From Pristionchus mayeri (taxonomy: Eukaryota > Nematoda > Chromadorea > Rhabditida > Neodiplogasteridae), in assembly GCA_036245805.1 (NCBI GenBank), contig BTRK01000005.1, positions 23,474,984-23,538,983 of the forward strand: 64,000 nucleotides of DNA, in the 5' to 3' direction. Position 1 is the stretch's first letter, and each line of letters starts with the position of its first letter. The notes beneath the pieces are model-generated. The model did not search any database. It was not told the DNA's origin and was given only the letters and a program-made list of their open reading frames with translations. Below are positions 11,571 through 22,551 of this stretch, in pieces. The position numbers were made by a program, and so were the translations under genes.

Positions 11571-12239
11571 TATAATTTGACACTTCGGAAGTTCTGGTCC
11601 TCTAAATCCCCGCTTAAAATTTTGGCCAAATCAACAAACTACACCAATTGGAAAATGCTTGTTTTATATTTTCTGGCACTGTACTCGTATAGATCGACCT
11701 CGAGAGCTCAATAGTGGCTCATTATTTTCTACCTTCCTATCTTAGTACATATTTATATTTATGAGCAGATTCATAAATCAATAGGTAATTAGGATATTTC
11801 GGAACTGCGAAGTAGAAATTGAAACATTGAAATCAGCGAGTTTTGTTGTTTCTCTCTTCTCACTCGCAATGAAGACCGAGTTGTTCACGTTTAACTGAAC
11901 AAGCAACTCTTGCCCTATTACATATATGTTGGGCAGATTCAGGAGGTCTCAAATATTTGAGAAGTTGAGCTCAACCAAAAACACCGAAAAATGCTATTTT
12001 CGGCAGTTTCGATATGAAAATAATTTTCTCGCGATAACCTATATTGAATGTAAATGTTTTGCGGTACTCCACCACTACTGACGTTACTAAAACTATAGAG
12101 GAATTGCAGGCAATCGAAATAGGACAGGAGAAATAATGAAAAATAAAAAGTCAGAAACTTATGGACCAACCTAATATAATAAACAAGTGATCTGAATAAT
12201 TGGTATCCAATTTGTACTAATTATTCTGATATATGAGCT

Positions 12240-12790
12240 CGATTTTCTGAGAGTCGAACAAAACGTGGCACAGCGGTTTAACGAAAATACGTGAAAAGGT
12301 TTTTCGAGATCCCATTGGTCAACTTCATTTTGCGTGGTCTCGACCGGTTGAACCAGGCTGCGTGTAGGCATCATATCACGAGTCTTCTGAGGGATTGCAG
12401 GAAAACGGATCCCCCCTAATTCCCTAATTCAATTAGGGAATTATTACATAGGAATAATTTTTCATATTCAGCCTGTATATGAAAAATGATCACCAAAGCA
12501 AGGTGCATCTTCCTATATAATTCGTTGCATTACGGCCTTATATTCGAGAACGCAAATTTTAAACATTTCTGACATCGAGAAGTATTCAAATTAAATATGA
12601 ATGAACTCCAGGTGATCTTCTTCAACCTCTATGAAAGTTTGAAGAACATTCATAAATGCGAAATTGTGTTATCGATAGAAATGTGTATGATGCCTACATG
12701 CAGCCTGGCTCAACCGGTCGAGACCACGCAAAATGAAGTTGACCACTATGTTCAGCACTTCCGTGATCCCCCTTTTCACGAGCTGTAATA
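12240..12790. mobile_element. Small foldback element, about 550 bp
   Basis: Arms near 12240-12380 and 12660-12790 are inverted copies sharing CAACTTCATTTTGCGTGGTC and TCGACCGGTTGA. The loop is AT-rich. No coding capacity. Confidence 0.7.
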
Positions 12791-12819
12791 AAAACTGTGC
12801 AAAATCCGAGATATTTTTT

Positions 12820-13071
12820 CGAGTCACAGATGGAGAACCCATGGTCGGATTTACCATAGGATCAATCCTATGGTGGATCCTAAGGTAAGAGTTCGAATCC
12901 CAGCATGTACAGCCGCTTTTTCCAAGCTTCGAGGGAAGTACCAGACAGTAGGTAAAAATTGTACAAGCTTGGTAAAAGGCTATATAGAGGCCGGGATTCG
13001 AACCCACCATAAAATGGGATGAACGGATTCTAACGTTGGGACGACTATGGCTTTTCATCTGTGACTCGAGT
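12820..13071. repeat. Inverted pair of tRNA-like (B-box) sequences
   Basis: The ends are inverted copies (GAGTCACAGATG). Each arm holds a pol III B-box: GAGTTCGAATCC at about 12889-12900 on plus, and GGGTTCGAATCCC read on minus from 13005-12993. This looks like two tRNA-derived SINE ends in head-to-head orientation. I cannot fold a complete cloverleaf from either. Confidence 0.45.
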
Positions 13072-13139
13072 CTTAGAGAATCGGGCGAAAATCTCCAATT
13101 CTGTTCTATCCAGTTTTGGCCATGCACGGGAATTTGTTG

Positions 13140-13317
13140 TCGATATCGTAAAGTTCAAAGGTTAACCCAACGCACAGTGCTCCTCGACCGCACTCATACC
13201 CGTGCCGATAAGAATGAATTGAATCTCTTGACTGTATTCGAGAAACCACTGGTTCTCCAGTGGTTTCAAGATGTTAATGTGAGAGCTGCCGAGATCGTTC
13301 ATCATCTCCAAAATTGA
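13140..13317 (+). other. Coding-like ORF, unidentified
   Basis: The frame includes RTVLLDRTHTRADKNELNLL and VFEKPLVLQWFQDVN and ends VRAAEIVHHLQN-stop. Composition looks protein-coding but no family is recognised. It may be an exon of the same unknown host gene as the exon-like segment at 13585-13677. Confidence 0.25.
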
Positions 13318-13584
13318 GGATTCACTATGATCAAGGATCACTCAGGCCTGCCTTAGGATGACAAAAACTGATTAGAACAGATGTTGATTGATTCCCAGAG
13401 TCAGCTCGATTCTCTAGTGATGTTCCTTTCCCAAATTGGCGTGTTTCAGTCATGGTCGTGGGTGTGCGTCAATTGAATGGAAGTGATTCCCTATCGGATT
13501 TAGCACTCAGTGATAGATCCACCATTCGTATTCTTGAGGTATCTCACGTTGGAATCTTCTTTGAGATTATTTCGTCCTCTTTAG

Positions 13585-13677
13585 AAACCAGCTGTCAGTC
13601 TTCCTTCTCTTCCTAACGATTTTGGTAGTAAAATGAAGAGAGTGTTCGATCACATGAAGAGAATGGTCGGGTCAAAC
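13585..13677 (+). other. Exon-like segment of an unidentified gene
   Basis: The segment is preceded by CTCTTTAG and followed by GTGAGT. It reads in one open frame of 31 codons, containing LPSLPNDFGSKMKRVFDHMK and RMVGSN. The downstream intron would contain the hAT-type MITE at 13721-14049. No flanking exon could be joined with confidence. Confidence 0.3.
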
Positions 13678-13720
13678 GTGAGTTCCATTCATTTATATGT
13701 AGTGTCGGGAAGATGAGGAG

Positions 13721-14049
13721 TAGGGTTGTGAAAACGGAGAATGCCGGACTCCGGACACGACGAGCGAGAAATGAGTGGGAAATTGTCCGCAATTGTCCGT
13801 GTCCGGACGGACAAATACGGATAGTCTCGTTGCCCGTAATTGTCCGGAATGAATGCAAATGGGCCGGACACATAATTGATATTTTGAAATCGCGATCTCG
13901 TCGCTCGATTTGCATCATTTCATTTGATTAAATTGAAATTAATCCTTTGTTCGAATACGGACAGTCCGGACAGACAAAGGAGTCCGGAATTGATTGAAAT
14001 GAAATTGTCCGGAATTTGTCCGGATTGTCCATCCATTTTCACAACCCTA
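13721..14049. mobile_element. hAT-type MITE, 329 bp
   Basis: Inverted ends TAGGGTTGTGAAAA are flanked by a perfect 8-bp duplication, ATGAGGAG, at 13713-13720 and 14050-14057. The body is built from many GTCCGGA / TCCGGAC repeats in both orientations. Confidence 0.92.
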
Positions 14050-14860
14050 ATGAGGAGGTAGATGTTCCCGACTAGAGTGATCAACATCTCAGATACGCGC
14101 GGCACAGGTAACCTGTACAACCCGTTTCGCTGTTATTTAGCTGCTCAAACGGTTGACCGTTGAGCTGATTAGGCCGCCCTTTGTGGAGACATGGAGGAGG
14201 TTCGTATTTGCAGAGTCGATCCTTCATGATCTCTGACTACATGACGGATTCGGATAAGATGGATGAGGTACATACCATTCTGATTTTATGGAATATTAAT
14301 TTAGATAAGTTGATGGAGAGTATCCGTTGTCCATAGGTAACGGTGTTAAAGTTACCAGACGAGGAATCCCAATAATCCTAATCCCAAGGTTGTACGCGTT
14401 TCCTGCGCGCTGCGTGTAGTGTGTAAAAGCAAGAGAGTGCGGGATCAGGCAACTTCAATCTGATCCTTTCTGGCCATCCCCTGGGACTTTTATTCAGTTA
14501 TTTGTATGTTCTTTCACAGCTTTTCCGGCATCACCTATCCGATCTGAAAATTAATAATAAGGGAATAATAATTTCTGTCCTCGTCATGGTAACTTTAATA
14601 TCAACTGGGAAATAATAAACAAAAATGCAAAATGAATAACTACCCTTGTGGACGACCGGAAGAATAATTTTAGAGTTGCTCTATCACTTTGTTTGCACAC
14701 TTTCAATTTCCTCTCATATGTCGCAGCGGATTTTTGGGTTGCGCAGCACAGAGAAGGTGCTGAAAACGGTGGGCACACCCATTTTGCTCTCAGGGTCGCC
14801 GTTGGCTCCAGACGTCGTCACGTCGAAACCAGTTTTTTGAGTATATCGCCTCTCCGGATT

Positions 14861-15051
14861 CAGTGATGTGCTCGAAAGGGTACGGGAGTGGGGTCTTCCC
14901 CCCCCCCGGTCGGCGGACACTCCAGCCGCCGCCGGGCTCACGCTTTTTGGTAGGGGCGTACCCCTCCGGCGACAGGCACAGCGGGGGCACGCAAATTTTC
15001 CTGCCGGGCTTACGAAAAAAGCGGGGCGCATCCTTTCCTAGCACATCACTG
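14861..15051. mobile_element. hAT-type MITE, 191 bp, second copy of the 4557 family
   Basis: Inverted ends CAGTGATGTGCT and the inverse AGCACATCACTG are flanked by CTCCGGA on both sides (7 of 8 bp). It is largely an inverted, shorter version of the copy at 4557-4918. Confidence 0.8.
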
Positions 15052-15196
15052 CTCCGGAAAGTGCTAAAATTACGTGAATAATAATAATAATAATATTTAT
15101 GCGGTTCAGGTAGAAACGCGAGTACAAAGAGAAAGATAATGACAGGAAATCAATAGATTATTATTATTAATATTGTGATTCACGAACTGACTAAAC

Positions 15197-17950
15197 TCAA
15201 ACAGGGGAACTGGAATGGTAGTTTCTTACATATATTCTTGCTGCTCTGGGGAAGAAGCTATGGTGTCTGTAGTTGAATCTTGACGATATGTTATTGAAAT
15301 GTAGCCCATGACGTGTAGCGTACACGTTGAAGTAATGGGCTTTGTGGTTTGAAATACGGTATTTGCCTCTAAGAAGGTTACTGGCTGTCTTCAAATCAAT
15401 TGTTTCCCTTCGCTTTTCAAGGGAATCTAATCCTAATTGTGCATTTCTCAAGATAGAGTTGGGCATGTTATCCCAAGTGGCGTTGAGGCAGCGCATGAAA
15501 AGTCTCCTAGTAAAATAATTTTGTACTTTCTCTAAAATTTTAATGTCTTGCTTCAGGAAAGGATTAAAAACAGGAGATGCGCTTTCTAAAATTGGTCTAA
15601 TATAGATGGCATAGGTCTTCAGGAGCACCTGGATATTATTAGTACGTAGAGCCCTGAGGATTATGTGGCATGCAGTTTTACCTTTTTGAGCTACCATTTT
15701 ACAGTGGTTTGAGAAAGTGAGCGACTTCTGGATCATGAATCCTAGGTCCTTCACTAATTCCTTTTGAGCAAGTTTAGTGGTGCCAATGGTATATTCTCTC
15801 TTAGAATTGGCTCTTCCTAGATGTAACGAATTACATTTGTGTGCTGCAAGAGGAAGTTGCCATTCTTCTGACCATTTAACGATTTTGTCTATAGCAGTTT
15901 GTAATGGGACATGGGAGCTTCCCCTTCGAAATGATTTATAAATTTTAATATCATCGGCGTACATCCGGGCAAATACTCCTCCATTTTGCACCAGGTTCGG
16001 AATTTCGGATGTAAAAATAAGAAAGAGTACTGACCCTTGTGGAACTCCGCTAGTCATTGGAAAGGGAGTAGATAAGCTTTCACGTACTCTTACTTAGAAA
16101 GTCCTATGGGAAAGATACGCGGTTATCCATTGGATTGTTCTACTAGAAATACCAATGGAGTTTAGCTTCAATTTAAGTTTTGGGTGGGAAACACGATCGA
16201 ATGCTTTAGCAAAGTCAAAATAAATAACGTCGACTGGTTTAGCATCACTAATCGAAGTTGTCCAGTGCTCAAGTGCTTCTAACATTTGTAAGTCACGAGA
16301 TCTTTTCTTTCTAAACCCGTACTGCTCGTCGGGAAATATCTCTAACGCTTCACAGTGCGCTATTATGGGTTTGCATAAAATGCGCTCGAATACTCTACAA
16401 AATAATGAAGTTATTGAGATTGGTCGATAATTAATTGGGTCGTAGTAAGGAGGCGACTTTTTGACAGGTGTAACAATCGAATGGCGCCAATGGGAAGGAA
16501 CCTCTCCTGTTCTATAGGAATGTTGAAAAATGTACTCGAGTGCTTCCGAGATAGGGACAGCAATTCTCTTTAAGTACGTTAGGTCAATATTTTCTGGTGT
16601 CCTACACGAGGATTTCTTCCATTTTTCAATAAATGCGCAGATTTCATGTCTCAAGAATAACGGGTCTTGATAGTTGCCCAGGTTTGGTAGAGGAGGAACG
16701 GTGGGAATTTGCGCATTATCAATAGTAAAAACACTTGCAAACGTTTGAGCGAGTAGGTTGGCCTTGCCGGTATCGTCCATAACGAGATTACCGAATTCGT
16801 TTTTCAACCCTTCTACACCACGGGTTTTGTTAGAGCATCGCTTCATGAAACGGAAGAATTTATTTGGATCTTCACTTTCTACAATTTTCTTTTCAAGGGT
16901 TTTGTGATAACGTATTAACTCGCTTCTGAATTTCCTATTAATATTTTCGAATTCTCTTTTATTGTCTAGAGTCCCTAGAATGGATTTCTGCCAAGCCTGG
17001 AATCGCTTTTCAAGTTGCCTTTCAAGATGTGGGGGTAGTTTTCCATGGGTAACATTTACTCTGGTCCATGGTACATGGGTATCGATGGATTTTTGAATGA
17101 TCTTAACTAGCATATCGTACATATTATCTACTGAATTCATAATAGAAAATGCCCCAATCCAGTCTACATTTGCTAGTTGACAGTTAATAAGATCGAAATT
17201 TGCGCGTTTGTAGTCTCTTCTCATAGTGTAAGCAGGTACTGAATGTGTGAGAGAGAGGTCAAAATTGATTACATGATGGTCAGATGTTTCAAAATTGGGC
17301 CCTACTTTTGCGTTTCTGACGAGGCCGGGGCAATTGGTAAGTATTAAATCGAGTATCTTATCATTGCGCGTTGGCTCATAGACGTGCTGCGCTAGTTTAA
17401 TTGATTTACAGAGGTCAAGAAAGGAATCGGAAGTTGGGGTGATTGTGTGATCTTGAGAAAGGGGGAACTGTTGCCAGTCAATATCTGGGAGATTAAAGTC
17501 TCCGACGAGTACTGTAGGTTGGGGGCAAGAGCAAAAATCGATAATAGAGTTGTTTAATCGATAATAGAGTTGTTTAAATCGATAAGTCCAGAATTTTCAG
17601 TATTGGATCTTGGACTACGGTATGCGCATATGAGGCGCAGTAGGTCGCCATTGATATCTAAATCAATAGCTAGTATTTCGTGCGAGCCCTTGACTGTTTC
17701 GGCCGCAACTTTTACTGAGCTAATGGAGGAGTGGACAATGATCGCCACTCCACCACCACGAGTATTCCTATCTTTGCGAAAGACATTGTAGTACTGATCC
17801 TGAGCATCTAAGAGAAGTGAGTTGGGGAAAGTTGAAGACAGCCAGGTTTCTGTGAGACAAATCACCGCATGTTTTTGCGAGAGAATTTGTGAAAGAAATG
17901 GAATTTTGTTTCGTATAGAGCGGCAATTTGCAACTACGCCAGTGAGAGTG
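15197..17950 (-). pseudogene. CR1-B ORF2 (endonuclease and reverse transcriptase), frameshifted
   Basis: Translation from about 17950 downward gives an AP-type endonuclease: VANCRSIRNKIPFL, ICLTETWLSSTF, RGGGVAIIVHS, VGDFNLPDIDW and ETSDHHVINFD. Next is the reverse transcriptase on 17224-16094, with INYRPISITSLFCRVFERI, EQYGFRKKRSRD and YFDFAKAFDRVSHPKL. The frame then shifts to 16057-15197, with SGVPQGSVL and the catalytic MYADDIKIY. Breaks are a 20-bp tandem duplication at about 17536-17575, which shifts the endonuclease frame, and a second break near 16058-16093. All catalytic motifs are still visible, so decay is recent. Confidence 0.9.
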
Positions 17951-17990
17951 AGTGAGTTTCTGTCAGTGTTTTGAATTGACCGGCGATTCT

Positions 17991-19019
17991 TTACCAGTTT
18001 CCCTGTAGGCCGTACATGGGGGGACTACCGTAACGGGAGATGTGGTGTATGAACGGGTTAGGGTACTGAGGAATGGGATGATACGGGAAAGGCATGGGCT
18101 GAGGGAGGGGGAGGTATGACAGAGGAACGGGGGGAGAGTAGTTGTGGGAGGATTGGTCCGGGAAGTTCTTCGTGGTGTGATTAGGTCGCGCACGGTCACG
18201 CGTAATCGAACGGGCACTCGCGATCGAGTTGATTCTCTGTCTGGGTTGTGATAGGGGAGCGAGAGGGGGGTTCGAGTTGAAGGGATCACGAAGGAGTCGA
18301 GGTGCATTTCTCTGGTTTCTCTGACTGTACTTGCTAGGTGGCGTCTTCTTCCTCTCACTCGGATCGGCAATCGATGGACGAACATACACGTCTCCGAAGT
18401 GAAGGTGATCAGATAGACGTCGCCAGTTCTTGAGGAATAGGCGAGCATGCTGCTTGGTGGGCATGAGCACCTTGGTCAGACGAGGGAAGGTCGGATCGGG
18501 ATCGGATATTGGCATGCGGTAGACAGCGAGAGGGAGCACAGGGAAACCAATGAGAGCAGACATGGTGACTATCTGGCTGAAATCGTCGCGAACTTGCTGT
18601 TCTGGAGATAGGGTACGGTTAAGGGGGAGTCGTGCGATGACGAGACTTCTTTCGAGATCAGAGGATGTCTCAGGAGATGCTGTCTGAGGGTGATGAGATA
18701 CGGTATGGGGAGGGCCAGGTTGCAAAGAGGGATCAGGAGTGGCCGTAGGTAAGGGAGAAGTGGTACTGGAGGAGGAGGGAGGAGAGGAAGCCACTATGGC
18801 GCTGAGCCTACGCACCTCGACCTCCAATGCCTTTGATCGCCCCTTCTCCGCGTCCAGCTCGGACCTCAGCTGATGGTAGAGTTGAGTGAGGTACTTGATC
18901 GAGAATTCATGATCCTCATCGTCCTCATCGTCCTCATTCGGTCGATTCCTCTTGGGGGCATTCGGCATCGACGCCATCTGGGAGGTGGGGGAAAGGGCGG
19001 CAAGCACTTGGGTTAGCAT
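17991..19019 (-). CDS. CR1-B ORF1 protein (nucleic-acid-binding chaperone type), 342 aa
   Basis: An intact frame starts at an ATG at 19019. Residues about 35-80 form an acidic to charged coiled-coil-like stretch (EDDEDDEDHEFSIKYLTQLY). A Ser/Pro linker follows. Then comes a folded domain with SLVIARLPLNRTL, RDDFSQIVTMSALIGFP, VYRMPISDP, RLTKVLMPTKQ and DVYVRPSIADPSERKK. The same order of motifs (IVVQGLP, FRMG, RLLKVVF, GVFIRPSLT..ER) is found in the ORF1 at 47890-48702. Family knowledge: such ORF1 proteins bind the retrotransposon RNA. The C-terminal tail is low-complexity, rich in Pro, Arg and Ser. Confidence 0.75.
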   Translation of the reverse strand: MLTQVLAALSPTSQMASMPNAPKRNRPNEDDEDDEDHEFSIKYLTQLYHQLRSELDAEKGRSKALEVEVRRLSAIVASSPPSSSSTTSPLPTATPDPSLQPGPPHTVSHHPQTASPETSSDLERSLVIARLPLNRTLSPEQQVRDDFSQIVTMSALIGFPVLPLAVYRMPISDPDPTFPRLTKVLMPTKQHARLFLKNWRRLSDHLHFGDVYVRPSIADPSERKKTPPSKYSQRNQRNAPRLLRDPFNSNPPLAPLSQPRQRINSIASARSITRDRARPNHTTKNFPDQSSHNYSPPVPLSYLPLPQPMPFPYHPIPQYPNPFIHHISRYGSPPMYGLQGNW

Positions 19020-20035
19020 GACGTACCGTGTAGAGTGCCGATTGGAAGGTTTTGGATCCCGGCACTAGATCCTTGCTGTCGGGGCTCGTGGGGGAAGGGA
19101 CCACGAGCGAGAGAGTGTGTCAATTGGAGAGAGCTAGAGAGGGAAGCGAGACACGACCATGCCCCGTGAGAGAGGAAGAGGGTAATAAGGTTTCCGGGGT
19201 AGAATTTCATGCTGATTACGCCTATCCACTTCATTTTCACGAATTATTAAAATAATTTTTAAAAATTCAACTTTCCGTAGACACAATTTCGAGCCAAATG
19301 AGGCACATGGTTGGTACCGGCGTGACGAGTAGATTCAGAATTGCCAATTTCTCCATAGGCCTTTCGAAATTGAAATGAAAATGTGAGTAGAGAACGGTGG
19401 TAAACGAGTCAGCACTCCACTATCTCCATCTTCCCTAGCGAGGAAGGGGCGAGAGAGAGCAGAGGGAACGAGAGGAAAAGAAGAGAGGCGAGCCGATTTC
19501 GCTCGATTTATACTCAAATTTTCATTTAAATTTCGAAAATCCCTCGGAGGAAATCGATGAAATTTGAGATTCTGAATCTACTCGTCACGCCGGTTCCAAC
19601 CATGTAACTCATTTGGCTCGAAATTGTGTCCATGAGAAGTTGAATTTTAAAAATTATTTTAATAGTTCGTGAGAAATGAAGTAGGTCGGCGTAATGAGCA
19701 TGAAATTCTACCCTGGAAACCTTATTCACGTAATTTTAGCACTTTGTGAGGGGCGATATACTCAAAACAAACTGGTTTGACGACGTCTGGAGCCAACGAC
19801 GACCCTGTGAGCAAAATGAACGTGCCCACCGTTTTCAACACTTTCAATTACCCCAAAACTCATTGTTACAGAAAATCGGTTTTTTTTGCTGTTTTTTTTG
19901 CTATTTTTTTGCTGTCCTTGCTCGATTCTTAGGCAAACGGCCTCAAATATTGACAAAAAATTAAGAGTTACGATATGTTTCACCATCTATCTAATAGGGG
20001 GAACTCGGTAATTCTTGTCATGACGGAAGTACAGC

Positions 20036-21450
20036 TAGATGTTCTTCGTGTGGCCAAGGGGGAGGACAAGAGGGGATCTCATCAGCTTTTATCTTGCTCG
20101 AGACGTTTCGGGCTCACCGCCCATAATCAGTCGTGGTTAATCACATGTAAGAGAACACGTTAGGAGGAGAGACAATCAATGAAGCGAGAGCGTGAAAATC
20201 GATAAAGCAGTGAGTAAATGTAAGGATAACTAATGGAAAGGAAAGGCGCAAAGCGAGAAGTGCGAAGTGTGAGGAAGAGAGGAAGGAAGGGAGGAGGGGA
20301 AGGAAGGGAAGGACAGGCGAGAGATAGTGTGAGAGTGAGAGAGATGAGAGAAGGAGAGAGAGGGGGAGAGGGGAAAAGGAGAGGTCAACCAGTGTGAGGA
20401 AGGGAAGTGAAGAGAGGATGAAAGGAGAGAAGGGGTTAGATGTGTAGAGTTTGCAGGGTAATAGGGGCATTCTCTAGTAGTAGTGCTGATAAGCCTCTTC
20501 CGGTATTCGCTATCCCATATATCAGTGATGCTTTTACTCGCGATGTTAGAGATGTTATGTCTAAGGTTGAACTTGAAGTTCGCATTGTTGAGAAGCCCGG
20601 CCCTAATCTCCTCAATTTATTATCGAGAAATCGATACCTTGATCCTCCGGTTTGTCCTATGCGTGATCGTTGTTTCTTCTGCCCTACTGGTGGTGTCGGT
20701 TGCTGTCAGACGGTTGGTGTTGTCTATCTTATCAAGTGCTCCCTTTGTTCACTATCTTACGTTGGTGAGACAGGTCGTCCCCTCCATCTAAGAGCTTATG
20801 ACCATTTCAAGTCTGCTCGCAACCCCACTTGTATTAGCTACAAACACAATGCATTCGCTATTCATTCTAAGAGTGACCATAACAGTGTCCCCATTCCACT
20901 TACTGGTACCATCATCCATCGTGAGTCTAACACTTGTCGTCGTAAGATTGCAGAGGCTTTGTATATTGCTAAGATTAATCCCGCTTTGAATAACAGAGTA
21001 GAACTCTTCAAAGAGAATGCCCCTATTACCCTGCAAACTCTACACATCTAACCCCTTCTCTCCTTTCATCCTCTCTTCACTTCCCTTCCTCACACTGGTT
21101 GACCTCTCCGTTTCCCCTCTCCCCCTCTCTCTCCTTCTCTCATCTCTCTCACTCTCACACTATCTCTCGCCTGTCCTTCCCTTCCTTCCCCTCCTCCCTT
21201 CCTTCCTCTCTTCCTCACACTTCGCACTTCTCGCTTTGTGCCTTTCCTTTCCATTAGTTATCCTTACATTTACTCACTGCTTTATCGATTTTCACGCTCT
21301 CGCTTCATTGATTGTCTCTCCTCCTAACGTGTTCTCTTACATGTGATTAACCACGACTGATGATGGGCGGTGAGCCCGAAACGTCTCGAGCAAGATAAAA
21401 GCTGATGAGATCCCCTCTTGTCCTCCCCCTTGGCCACACGAAGAACATCT
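20036..21450 (+). mobile_element. Penelope-like element remnant with inverted terminal repeats
   Basis: Arms 20036-20472 and 21015-21450 are near-identical inverted copies of about 435 bp. Both include GATGTTCTTCGTGTGGCC or its inverse and the purine or pyrimidine tract. They flank a GIY-YIG coding segment. Penelope-like elements are known for such pseudo-LTRs in direct or inverted order. The right repeat starts inside the 3' end of the ORF, so the left arm contains an inverted copy of the ORF's last codons. No reverse transcriptase domain is left. Confidence 0.8.
20473..21051 (+). pseudogene. Penelope-like polyprotein C-terminus with GIY-YIG endonuclease
   Basis: The open frame carries the upstream linker typical of Penelope elements (NLLSRNRYLDPP, CFFCPTGGVGC). 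A GIY-YIG nuclease core follows: TVGVVYLIKCSLCSLSYVGE, TGRPLHLRAYDH and, near the end, RKIAEALYIAKINPALN. The VVYLI...YVGE pair matches the GIY-YIG signature, with the catalytic Arg in LHLRAYDH. The frame is open upstream into the left terminal repeat, but that part is an inverted copy of the 3' end, not true coding. The reverse transcriptase is absent, so this is a truncated copy. Confidence 0.85.
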
Positions 21451-21652
21451 AACCATCTATCTATATATCCATACATAGATATAAAGCGCTGTGTCCGTCT
21501 CTCCGGATTGCGAAATCGATATGGAGCGTGTAAACAAGTGACTGATTTTATTCCCCCAAAACTCTATTGAGGTGATTATTGGTCTATACCACGCCATTTT
21601 ACAGCACCAAGCCCCGCCTCTTCCACTCCTTTCTCGTTACAAGGCCACTTAA

Positions 21653-21892
21653 AGTTACCCAGCAAGGATGAAATTGACCTCCTATTTTTTGTCCTCCATC
21701 GAATTGTCAATGGCTAATTTAATTGAGAAAGAATATTTAAAAGTGCGAAAAATCAAAATAGGGGAAGGCCGGAATGGATCAGGTTGAAGTTGCCTGATCC
21801 CGCGCCCTCTCACTTTTGCATACTCTCATACACGCGACGCGCACACAATGCGTCGCGTCTTGGGATCAGGGTTTCGTCATTGCTGGGTAACT
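21653..21892. mobile_element. TTAA-flanked MITE (family F), 240 bp
   Basis: Ends AGTTACCCAGCAAGGATGAA and the inverse lie exactly between TTAA at 21649-21652 and 21893-21896. Related copies lie at 34877-35932 and 42649-42865. TTAA target duplication is piggyBac-like. Confidence 0.85.
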
Positions 21893-21896
21893 TTAA

Positions 21897-22551
21897 CGTC
21901 TTGATTAATTTGGTCGTGCTTAGGCTTAGGCTTAGGTTGTTAGATTGGCTGGGGATCTTCTTACACTGCATAGGCTTGGATTTTGGCTGCTTAAGGTTAG
22001 GGACCCCGCTTCGCCCCCTAAAGAGGAGGACCTTGGTAGGCTTTTAGGAAAGTTCCAGTACCACTTGCTACCGTAACCCACAACACGGCGGTCGATCGTA
22101 AACTGACTTTCTAATTCCAGGGGAAAAGGTCATTTTACGATCGATTGTGGATTACGGTAGCAAGGGGTACTGTATATTGGGCACGGCCTAGGCCAATAAT
22201 AATCGGTGTTCGAGATAATCGGAGTCACGGTAGCGGCATACGATACTATGGTATACTGTAGGACCGATTGGGTACGGTATTTTGACTTTTTGAAAATAAA
22301 GTCAGTTCGCTATTATCGGGGGTAGCAGTATACGGTATCTGGTGGTACTGTAGGATCGATTGGATACGATACTTAGTCTTGACTTGCCATGATCTACCAA
22401 TCGATTTCCCGATCACCCCTGGCATGCCATACGCAGTGCCCCAACTTTGAGGCGCTGAACAACACGCCGCTAGTGTGGACACCTATTATTGACGATGTGA
22501 TTCCATCGTGATGAACTTGATTGGGCTCCTTATTTAAATCTAAATAAATAG
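21897..22551. other. Non-coding stretch with small hairpins
   Basis: A hairpin at 22045-22185 has arms sharing GCTACCGTAA and GATCGATTGTGG-type sequence. Two diverged direct repeats at about 22245-22290 and 22340-22385 share ACTGTAGGA(C/T)CGATTGG. No gene is seen. The missing 5' exons of the UBL7-like gene were not found here. Confidence 0.5.

Larger units (their letters stand above)
8999..12174. mobile_element. Mariner-like terminal-repeat element with nested insertions
   Basis: Ends T(C/T)AGG(C/T)TGGTCCATAAG lie at 8999 and (inverted) up to 12174, each next to TA (8997-8998 and 12175-12176). This is a mariner-type terminus. Its 3.2 kb include a CR1 fragment and a family B foldback. No mariner transposase is recognisable. 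Confidence 0.75.
15081..19184 (-). mobile_element. CR1-like non-LTR retrotransposon, near full length (CR1-B)
   Basis: The element is inserted in foldback E in minus orientation. Its 3' end is an (ATA)n run at 15081-15095 and its 5' end is near 19184. It carries ORF1 (17991-19019) and ORF2 with endonuclease and reverse transcriptase (about 15197-17950). ORF2 is disrupted, so the copy is probably inactive. Confidence 0.9.
14735..19865. mobile_element. Foldback element E hosting a CR1 and a MITE
   Basis: The left arm (14735-15080, resuming 19187-19450) and the right arm (about 19470-19865) are inverted copies about a centre near 19455. The right arm is uninterrupted and gives the empty sites for both insertions. 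The hAT-type MITE lies in TATCGCC.CTC, and the CR1 lies in TTACGTGAATAAGGTTTCC. No element-encoded protein is seen. Confidence 0.8.

Noticed and set aside
7902..13677. One host gene linking the short exon-like segments at 7902, 13140 and 13585
   Set aside because: Splice phases and protein identity could not be established, so they are listed separately with low confidence.
20141..20470. 109-aa ORF, repeated at 21017-21346
   Set aside because: Both are the same pyrimidine-rich arm of the Penelope inverted repeat read in opposite places. Leu/Ser/Pro low complexity.
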